Shown here: positions 56,901 through 64,000 of the stretch, piece by piece | Position numbering within the stretch: position 1 is the first letter of the stretch | How the letters are laid out: every line of letters starts with the position of its first letter | Assembly (NCBI RefSeq): GCF_021347895.1 | Contig: NC_067132.1 | Coordinates: 7,486,338 to 7,550,337, forward strand | Direction of reading: 5' to 3' | DNA length: 64,000 nt | From: Acanthochromis polyacanthus | Lineage: Eukaryota > Chordata > Actinopteri > Pomacentridae | The notes under the pieces: generated by a model | Database searches by the model: none | What the model was told of the DNA's origin: nothing | What the model saw: only the letters and a program-made list of their open reading frames with translations | Made by a program: the position numbers and the translations under genes

Positions 56901-58832
56901 TAAAAGTGTGAGTTTTCATGGAAAACATGAAATTGCCTGGATGAACCAAACTTTTGAACGGTGGTGTATATTTACATGTCTTGCAGTGAGTTTGTCAACA
57001 AAGGTTGAGAAAACAAATCAGCCTTCATGTAACTTTTAAAATACTCTGTATGAACTCTTTATCTGACTTATTACACTGTGAATTGTCTCCCCTCAGATAT
57101 CCTCTGGCTGTGACTCGTCATAAAGATAGTGAAAGCACCAGCAGCAGCATTTACACTCAGAATGACCCATGGGAGCCTGTGGTGTCCTTTGAGGACTACA
57201 TCCGCAACAATGAAGATATAGTCAACCAGGTACTGCAGTGAATGTTAATATAGACATACTGAATGTACTTTTTTCTTCATGTATATCACACAAACAGTAT
57301 TTTTATAGGAAGAACATCAGGATACAATAATCCACAGTGATTATTTAAAGAAAGACTGACATTCTTGTATGCGTTAAAAGAAAGTAAATACAGCTATTTT
57401 CTAATATGGTGGGCCTTTAATCTAAAAGACATTCCAATGGAAAATCCAACACACCTTATTTTAAACTCCTTGGTAACCTTATTTAAAGCTTTGTTGTAAG
57501 TGAAAGTTCAATTCAAAACAGAAGACCCGAAAGTATTCCACCAGACCGGCCCTGATGGGCAGAATAATGTAACTTAGTAAAAGTTACAGGAGGCAAAAAA
57601 CAACGGGCATTGCAGAGGGAGTATAAATCCAAGAGTCTACCAAAGTGTTTCAGTAAAAGAACACAAGGTTAATCAGAATGATAAAAATACAGAAAACCCA
57701 ATAGGGAATTGGGGTGAAAACAGGCAGTTAAACAATCAAAGTAACAACTGACTGTGGAAGACACGATGCTATATAAACACAGTGAACTAATTAGGAAACA
57801 AAACAGAGGTGAAACTAATGAGGGCGGAACAGAAAATGAAAAGCAAGATCATCTCCAAGTCTGACGACAGGGAGGAGGAGGTTCACGGCCTTACTGGTAA
57901 GGGTTTCAGCTTTACACATACAGACATTCATTTGATTTGACGTCTGATTTTTCATCCTGAAAGAAATATTCAAAATGAGGAGGTGCTTTATTAACTACCA
58001 GATTCTCCCGACCTCCTCGATGTCCATGTCTAGCCAATGTATTTGAAACACAAGAAATGTGAAACAAATCAGAAGAAAAACTCACAAAGGGAAGAAGCAG
58101 GAATAAAAGAACAGAGGGGACAAAAGTAGAGAGATTAATGTACATGTAGACAACTGGAAGAAGACAGAAGAGCATGGACACTAGTTCCTCTAATGCCCAT
58201 TAACAATAGCTAGTGCCAGTAACTCAACCAGTAAAACCTTGGTAACATTCCAGTTGCCATGTTGCTTTGTCTTCATGGTTTTGGAGATTTGGAAATGATT
58301 AAAGCAAAATAGCACGTACTGTCCCTTTTTTATTTGTGAAATGAGTCACAATTTACTAATGGACAGTGTTCTTTCTGACATTACGTCAACAGTTTATGTT
58401 TGCTCCCTTTAAAAGAATCTATCCTTTACTTCTGCTCATTCATCATCATGGTGACTCACTAATCCCGACATCTACTTTTGTTTGCACTTTAAAGTAGATA
58501 AAAACCACATGATCTGTCTTCTACAATCAAATTTCTAAGGCAGTGTTTGTTCTTCTGTGCAGGACCTGGTTGCCTGGGTGACGGTGGGCTTCCTGCATGT
58601 TCCTCATTCAGAAGACATCCCCAACACGGCAACACCCGGCAATTCTGTGGGCTTCTTCCTCCGACCGTTCAACTTCTTCGATGAAGATCCTTCTGTGGCA
58701 TCCAAGAGCACCGTCATCGTCCGGCCAGGAAAGGACGGCAAGCCCAAGGTCCAGAGATGGACGCCTGAGGTCATTGGGCACTGTGTGACAGACAAGCCAT
58801 TCTTCTACAATGGCACTTACGCAGGAGTCTGA
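52442..58832 (+). CDS. aoc1: Copper-containing amine oxidase, diamine oxidase type, complete
   Basis: Oxidative deamination of histamine, putrescine and related diamines to aldehyde, ammonia and hydrogen peroxide; normally secreted. Coding exons 52442-53978, 54567-54855, 57097-57229 and 58563-58832 join in phase to 742 residues, against about 750 in mammals. A hydrophobic leader covers residues 1-18. Tyr450 in the NYD motif ([10 protein letters not shown]) is the residue that becomes topaquinone; Asp362 in YIDAGWAMG is the catalytic base; His499 and His501 (NLHTHL) and His665 (FLHVPH) are the copper ligands. The C-terminus ending YNGTYAGV, with a late QRW motif, is of the AOC1 type rather than the membrane AOC3 type. 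A splice-acceptor-like sequence ends two bases before the ATG, suggesting an upstream non-coding exon. The gene is divergent from sspo, the starts being 6.7 kb apart. Confidence 0.95.
53979..56601. other. aoc1: aoc1 introns 1 and 2 (around coding exon 2), nothing recognised
   Basis: Apart from exon 2 (54567-54855) I see no feature in these intron stretches. Confidence 0.45.
54567..54855 (+). CDS. aoc1: aoc1 coding exon 2: catalytic domain
   Basis: Residues about 513-609, beginning [20 protein letters not shown] and containing [15 protein letters not shown] and [11 protein letters not shown], conserved in the catalytic beta-sandwich. Acceptor tatag, donor gtaata. Confidence 0.94.
56602..56966. 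mobile_element. Tc1/mariner MITE in aoc1 intron 2
   Basis: Imperfect terminal inverted repeats (cactaccattcaacagtttg, and inverted caccaccgttcaaaagtttg), flanked by TA at 56600-56601 and 56967-56968; 365 bases; no coding frame. Confidence 0.85.
57097..57229 (+). CDS. aoc1: aoc1 coding exon 3
   Basis: Residues about 609-653: [19 protein letters not shown], then [15 protein letters not shown]. The QNDPW motif is diagnostic of copper amine oxidases. Acceptor ctcag, donor gtactg. Confidence 0.94.
57230..58562. other. aoc1: aoc1 intron 3, nothing recognised
   Basis: No repeat or coding feature identified. Confidence 0.45.
58563..58832 (+). CDS. aoc1: aoc1 coding exon 4: third copper ligand and C-terminus
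   Basis: Residues 654-742 and the stop. [20 protein letters not shown] contains the third copper-binding histidine (His665); [15 protein letters not shown] follows. The protein ends [10 protein letters not shown] with TGA at 58830-58832. Confidence 0.95.
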   Translation, partial: DLVAWVTVGFLHVPHSEDIPNTATPGNSVGFFLRPFNFFDEDPSVASKSTVIVRPGKDGKPKVQRWTPEVIGHCVTDKPFFYNGTYAGV

Positions 58833-59590
58833 AAGTATTTTCTTAGAACATGTTGTATGATGAGGATCTGAGGTTAATAACAATCACTTAAATCACATGA
58901 AGCCAGTTATATCTGAAATAATGTCCAACGTTGTTTTTTCTTTCTTATTTTATCAAAAATTCACGTGATACGATGTAGGAGAACATTTTAAGAAGCTTAA
59001 ATCTAGGATTGTGTAAACTTTTTTTGTTTTTCTAAATGATGCCTGGTCATACAGTTTAAAATTTACAATTCCTTTTTTCAGCTGCGGGACTCTGCACATC
59101 GTATCTATGTTCTAAGACTTCCATGAATTATGTCTGATCTATTCCACGTTATCTGTTCTACACCAGCTCTAACCACACATGTAGCCAGGTTGAGGAGGAG
59201 ATGGGGCTTTTAGTGCTTTGGTAATCCCATGTTGTGTCTCCATGGATGAGGTTTAGCAGCAGTGGGCATCCAGGATGCAGGATGCTCAGTATCCGCCCTG
59301 CTGCCTCTCAGCAGGCTCTGCTTGCCCCCACGGCGGGAATGTTTTTGCTGGAGAGACAACAGGCCTTAAAAGCAAACAGTCTGATTCCGGATCCTTCCCG
59401 GCAAACAGTTAGGATACCACCTGGCTGTGTCGTTGCCCCTGGAAACCTGACTTTAGATACAACGTACAGAGAATCAACAGCACATGTGACTGCTTTGTCC
59501 TTTATGTATGCATTCCTAACATAGCAATGTTGCTCCACAGCTTTCAGCCAAAAGATTCAATGAAATGCTGAATAAATCAAACTGTTCTGA
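58833..59590 (+). other. aoc1: aoc1 3' untranslated region with poly(A) signal
   Basis: No coding potential follows the stop. An AATAAA hexamer at 59571-59576 is the first convincing poly(A) signal downstream, giving a 3' UTR of about 750 bases. A second AATAAA-like site lies near 59635. Confidence 0.5.
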
Positions 59591-59909
59591 TCATACTGGA
59601 AGTGTTTAATTTGACTTTAACTTGACTGCATTCAACAATAAACATAACTGTGTTCGTCAGCAAATTAAATATCACTGCAGAGAAGAGAGGTGGATTTTTT
59701 TAATGACAAAGTTAGTTTGTGTGAAGAGTAAACAGTGTTTTGGTTTGGGAAAAAGGAATCCAGCCAACAACTGTCCGAGAGATTTTCACAACTGAACAAG
59801 TCTTTTTATAAGTGTGCTGTTGTTTTACAGTGCACATGGTAAAAGAGGGATAGCATGAGAGCTATGCATGTATTAGTGAATGGATGGCATTGGAGACAAT
59901 GTGAATAGT

Positions 59910-60188
59910 CAGCCCGATCTCACGAGGATTCGTGAAACTGTCACGTAAGTTTTAGTTTCGGTTTCGTGCGCACCAACACGATTTCGTCATGTTTTTCGTG
60001 CCGCTCACCACGAAATGCGCACCAATGTATTTTAAACGGCGGACTTTTCGTGCCACCCAGAACGTATTTCAAACGAATGTGTGTATTATATTTTTAATGT
60101 AAAACCATGGCGAATCCAACGCTATATTTTGCATGACATCGTCCCTAACCATAACCCTAACCATAACCCTAACCCGGTGGTACACTTA

Positions 60189-60226
<38 letters not shown>

Positions 60227-60501
60227 CCAATTTGCATAGGAATTTCAAGAATGTCCGGCGGCCGGCGGCCGCAAACGCAATCACACAAGCAGTATACGCC
60301 GATGGACAGCTTAGATCGTCATGAATCCGCTGGTATAAACCACTTTCAGCTGTGATTACCACAGCGGGTTTCGTTGTGAGCAACACGAAAAACATTTCGT
60401 GGTGAGCGGCACGAAAAACATGACGAAATCGTGTTGGTGCGCACGAAAAAGAAACAAAAAATTTACGTAACAGTTTCACGAATCCCCGTGAGACCGTGTT
60501 G
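59910..60501. mobile_element. Long-inverted-repeat element with telomere-like motif
   Basis: Inverted repeats of about 107 bases (59910-60016 and 60395-60501), outer end ca-c-cg-tctcacg, flanked by GAATAGT at 59903-59909 and 60502-60508. Interior: CCCTAACCATAA-type repeats (60144-60176), a T tract (60191-60226) and an inverted copy of the core seen at 720-866. No transposase; superfamily not resolved. Confidence 0.8.
60144..60176. repeat. Short telomere-like repeat, interstitial
   Basis: Four CCCTAACC-like units separated by ATAA, inside the inverted-repeat element. Not a chromosome end. Confidence 0.8.
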
Positions 60502-60832
60502 GAATAGTGTAACAAGCATTCCTATAGCTGTTCCCATGGCGATGATGGGCTTGACGTCACCACTATAGGGCACTGAAAAATCTTCAAAATGGATTGTTCA
60601 ATAGAAAAGTAAAATGATTCTGAAATCACATTAGAGTAGAATGCAAATTTTCCCTTGAGAGACTAATAAAGGATATTCTAGATCCAGTTATCTAGTCTTG
60701 GTTTTGATCTGGATCAAACCGTCAGTATGTGTTGATCAAATTAATGATAAACCTGTTTCCCCATGTCTTGAATGATCGAGTAGCTAATGGATGCAGTAGG
60801 TGACTTATTACAACTTTCAGTATAGCAATGTA

Positions 60833-61504
60833 CACTGACAGTCATTAAAAACTTTGAGACCATATTTTTCAACATAATTTTTATTTTGAAGCCCGAAACT
60901 GGATTTTCTTCATATGAATCATTTGTTTAGCATATTGGCATACAGAAACAAAAATCTAAAGTTTCAAGAATGATTTCAAAATAAAGAATTTCATAAAAGA
61001 AAACGGCACCTGCCAAACACAAAGTCACAACAGTCAATACCGAGTATGGCCTCCATTTGCTTCGATGCAGGCAGCAATCCGTCGGCGCATGCTTTGGACC
61101 AGGCTTCTGATTGTGGGTTGGGAACAGCCCGTACGCCTGGCTACATCACTGTAGCTCAAACCGGCCTCCACCATACCCAGTGCCCGGAGACGTTGTTCAT
61201 GTGATAGACGCGGCATGATGCTGTTCACTGGACTAACAATGGTGGCCTTTTTTGGGCCTTTATATAGGCCTTCAAAACCCATTCTCAAATTGTGCAGATA
61301 CTCACTGAGTATTGCTTGGTGTGTATTTGGTTCACTTTTGCAAAGTGACCAACCCATGTGCAATGAATCATGACAAAATGACAACTCATCATTATCTCAA
61401 CGACCAGGGCACTAGTAAATCCACAATGAATAATTACAACCCCCCTACAAGTAGAATTCTGGTAGAATACATTTCTACCTCAAAGTTTCTATTGACTGTC
61501 AGTA
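60833..61504 (-). mobile_element. Tc1/mariner internal-deletion derivative
   Basis: Inverted ends (cactgacagtcattaaaaac; right end inverted tactgacagtcaatagaaac) flanked by TA at 60831-60832 and 61505-61506. A minus-strand frame (61034-61216) joins a transposase N-terminus, MPRLSHEQRLRALGMVEAGL then SYSDVARRTGCSQPTI, straight to a C-terminal end, RRRIAACIEANGGHTRY. All catalytic parts are deleted. Confidence 0.85.
61034..61216 (-). pseudogene. Tc1/mariner transposase, head-to-tail deletion remnant
   Basis: About 60 residues: a helix-turn-helix N-terminus fused in frame to the last 20 residues of a transposase. It keeps a possible DNA-binding domain without the catalytic core. Confidence 0.7.
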
Positions 61505-61959
61505 TACATAATTTTGTCTCCATAAAATAATTCACTAAGCAGCTGTAAATACTGAACACAAATTATATATTCAACTTGAATCATCATTCATCTGTATTCC
61601 TCCAGCTTCTCTAAAAGCAGATGAAGAGTAAAGATCTCTGAACATCTTACATTTAGTGAACTACTGGACATGTCGCCTTTCTATGAGTAAAAACTATGTA
61701 CTTGTGAAGAACTTGTATTTGTTTCTGTTTCCTTATTGTGATTGACTGCAGAAAGGAAATGAAATTAAAAATAGAAGGGGGTGTAATATGCATTGTTTCA
61801 TTGTGTTGGGTTTTTTCCTTTAATTTTTTTGTACTCACAGCCTTTCCTCCCGACACACATCCTATGATGGCAGTGTCATCTGACAATGTGCATTTTGTGC
61901 ATTCTGTGCATTTTTTTGGTCCACACTGCAGATCTGTATGTGACTCGGCCACAGACGGT
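61505..61959. other. Intergenic, nothing recognised
   Basis: A/T-rich; no feature supported. Confidence 0.45.
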
Positions 61960-62185
61960 CCTGGGCCTGGGATCTTTCTGCATGGAGTTTGCATGTTCTC
62001 CCTGTGCATGCGTGGGTTTCCTCTGGGTTCTCCGGCTTCCTCCCACAGTCCAAAAATATGCTGAGGTTAATTGATTATTCTAAATTGCCCATCGGTGTGA
62101 GTATGAGTGTGATTGTTTGTCTGTATATGTAGCCCTGTGACAGACTGGTGACCTGTCCAGGGTGTCTCCTGCCTTCGCCCGAGTG
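61960..62185 (+). mobile_element. SINE fragment, (ATGG)n family
   Basis: Runs from gggatctttctgcatggagt to ctgccttcgcccg, the middle of the family at 13349-13724, and is cut before the tail by a (CT)n run at the LINE junction. Confidence 0.8.
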
Positions 62186-62203
62186 TCTTTCTCTCTCTCT
62201 CTC

Positions 62204-64000
62204 AATTCAATTTCAATTTCAATTTCAATAAGCTTTATTGGCACGATTGTATGTCAACAATATTGCCAAAGCAAATAACAATATTAACAATTATATACGG
62301 CGATCAACAAAAACAGCAATAATAACAATATCTATATAAAAATACACAGAAGAAACAACATCAACAATAGCAATTTTAAAAAAAAGAGAGAAAAAAACAA
62401 GCATAAAATTCAAAGTTTGTGGATTCCTTTTTGGTGAGTCTGACAGGTGTGTTGAGAGTATTGGTCAGTCTGTCAGGTGTGGTGACAGTTGTTGTGCTTG
62501 TCCCTTAATCTGTGACACAGGCTGACATATTTAGCTGCTGCTAAGCTGCTGACTCTGTTCTCACCAAGGATGTGCTGCATTTTGGTTTGTTCAGGCAGAG
62601 AATCAAAGTCAGGAAAGTGCTGTTTTATTTTGGAGAAGAACTGGCCTCTGATCTGTTCATATTTGGTACAGTGAATCAGGAAGTGTGTTTCTGTCTCCAC
62701 TTTTCTATGTGGACAGAGCTGACACAGTCTGTCCTCTGTGGGCAGCCAGGTCTGTCTGTGTCTACCCGTCTCTATGGTCAAGCTGTGGTCACTGAGTCTG
62801 TACATGGTCAAAGTCTTTCTCAGTTTCTCATCAGTCACGGCGCTTAAATATTCTGCCACCGTGTACTGTCTGTTTAGAGCCAAATAACATTGAAGTTTGC
62901 TTTGAGTTTTTGTTCTAGATGTCCAATAGTTAATGTAGTGTTCTTTTTCTTTTTCTATAATCTGTTTTGTGCAAATTGTGTGAGAACTGTTCTGAGCTTG
63001 TCCTGTGCTGTTAGAGGAGCTGCGCCTCAGGATCAGCTGGCTGAGGGGGCTCTTCTCCATGCTCTTCTCTTGGCATTGAAGGGCTTTGTAGTGGTAGGAG
63101 TTGGGGTCACTTGTTTTAAGGTGCTTATAAAATTTGATGACTCTTTTTTGAATTCTAATTAAGAGGGGGAATTGGCCTAGCTCCACTCGGCAGCTGTTGT
63201 TGGGGGCATTTCTGTGCACTCTGAGGATGCTCTTGCAAATCTCTGTGTGCAGGATTTCAGTTGGGTGTTTGTCCCATTTTTCAAAATCTTGATTTGCAAG
63301 AGGGCCCCACACCTCACTACCATACAGAATAATTGTTTCAATTATAGATTTGAATATCTTGAGCCAGATCCTAATGGGAATATTAATGTTTGAAGATTTC
63401 TTTATTGCATAGAAAGCTCTTCTTCCCTTCTCTCTGAGATCATCCACGGCCATGTTAAATTTTCCTGTAGGTGTGATGTGTAGTCCTAAGTATGTGTAGT
63501 TCAGGGTGTGTTCCACCTCTTGAGAGCCCAGGAAAAACCTGGTTTGGTTTCCCTGACCTCTGGGTCGTTTCTGGAATATCTTGATTTTGGTTTTGTCCAG
63601 ATTCACTGTCAGGGCCCAGGTCTGACAGAAGGTTTGCAGATGATCCAGTTGTTGTTGTAGTGCTTCTTTTGATGGAGCCAGCAATATGAGATCATCTGCA
63701 AACAGTAGGCATTTAATCTGTGTGTCAGACAGAGTGAGACCAGGAATGTCAGATTGTTCCAGTGATTTAGCTAATTCATCAATATAAATATTGAAGAGGG
63801 TGGGGCTGAGACTGCAGCCCTGTTTCACTCCTCGACTCTGGGGGAAGAAGTCTGTTTCCATGTTGTTCACTTTTACAGCACATTTCATATGTGTGTACAT
63901 GGTTTTAATGATGTCATAGACCTTCCCTCCTACACCTTTCTCTAGTAATTTTAGGAACCGACCATTGTGCCAAATTGAGTCAAATGCTTTTCTGAAATCT
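62204..64000 (-). mobile_element. LINE running off the right edge
   Basis: The 3' tail is an AATTG-type repeat at 62204-62240, followed by about 230 bases of 3' non-coding sequence and an unbroken reverse-transcriptase frame. The 5' part is outside the window. Confidence 0.85.
62473..64000 (-). CDS. LINE reverse transcriptase, C-terminal 509 residues, unbroken in window
   Basis: The frame is open from the window edge, where it reads DFRKAFDSIWHNGRFLK (RT motif with catalytic Asp), through GVKQGCSLSPTLFNIYIDEL and LLFADDLILLAPS (FADD) to a C-terminal cysteine-histidine motif CQLCPHRKVETETHFLIHC and stop at 62473. Upstream sequence is missing, so ATG at 63900 is internal, not the start. Motifs suit an I/Nimb- or RTE-like clade; not resolved. 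No stop or frameshift in 1.5 kb suggests a young copy. Confidence 0.88.
   Translation of the reverse strand, partial: DFRKAFDSIWHNGRFLKLLEKGVGGKVYDIIKTMYTHMKCAVKVNNMETDFFPQSRGVKQGCSLSPTLFNIYIDELAKSLEQSDIPGLTLSDTQIKCLLFADDLILLAPSKEALQQQLDHLQTFCQTWALTVNLDKTKIKIFQKRPRGQGNQTRFFLGSQEVEHTLNYTYLGLHITPTGKFNMAVDDLREKGRRAFYAIKKSSNINIPIRIWLKIFKSIIETIILYGSEVWGPLANQDFEKWDKHPTEILHTEICKSILRVHRNAPNNSCRVELGQFPLLIRIQKRVIKFYKHLKTSDPNSYHYKALQCQEKSMEKSPLSQLILRRSSSNSTGQAQNSSHTICTKQIIEKEKEHYINYWTSRTKTQSKLQCYLALNRQYTVAEYLSAVTDEKLRKTLTMYRLSDHSLTIETGRHRQTWLPTEDRLCQLCPHRKVETETHFLIHCTKYEQIRGQFFSKIKQHFPDFDSLPEQTKMQHILGENRVSSLAAAKYVSLCHRLRDKHNNCHHT

Noticed and set aside
52442..58832. Amine oxidase as the membrane type AOC3
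   Set aside because: The leader looks cleavable and the C-terminal QRW...FYNGTY ending is of the AOC1 type.
60144..60176. Chromosome end or telomere fusion site
   Set aside because: Only four imperfect units, located inside a transposon with clear ends.

Overview
The window is vertebrate nuclear DNA, almost certainly from a teleost fish. It has spliced genes with GT-AG introns, fish-type Tc1 transposons, tRNA-derived SINEs, CR1/Rex-, L2- and L1-like LINEs, a Ty3-type LTR element and an endogenous retrovirus. Two host genes are recognisable, arranged head to head.

Minus strand, 45714 down to the left edge: the 5' part of sspo (SCO-spondin, the giant Reissner-fibre glycoprotein). I could chain 25 coding exons with fully compatible splice phases (4018 nt, about 1339 codons). 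They give a signal peptide, an EMI-like N-terminus, three VWD-C8-TIL modules and an extra TIL unit. The rest of the gene lies beyond position 1. Plus strand, 52442-58832: a complete four-coding-exon aoc1 (copper amine oxidase, diamine oxidase type, 742 aa) with all catalytic and copper-binding residues.

Most other DNA is transposon. Intron 3 of sspo (23370-42130, 18.8 kb) is about 95% transposable element: an LTR element (24016-28755) inside an L2-like LINE remnant, an apparently intact Tc1 transposon (29228-30852), and a defective endogenous retrovirus (31275-42035) that is itself split by an L1-type LINE with an unbroken 1263-aa ORF2. Other introns hold nested CR1-like LINEs (2620-5560), SINEs, a TTAA transposon (17617-18503), a decayed Tc1 carrying a snoRNA-like retrocopy (19326-20641), and a Tc1 with one nonsense codon (43434-45063). 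The 6.7-kb space between the two gene starts holds a piggyBac-like element nested in a SINE. The right flank (59600-64000) holds a long-inverted-repeat element, a Tc1/mariner deletion derivative, a SINE fragment and a LINE running off the edge.

The most unusual object is the LTR element at 24016-28755. Its internal region is a chain of about ten different minisatellites, every one with a period divisible by three, giving a proline/arginine-rich frame of more than 900 codons and no recognisable reverse transcriptase. The minisatellite inside its LTRs is not a multiple of three.
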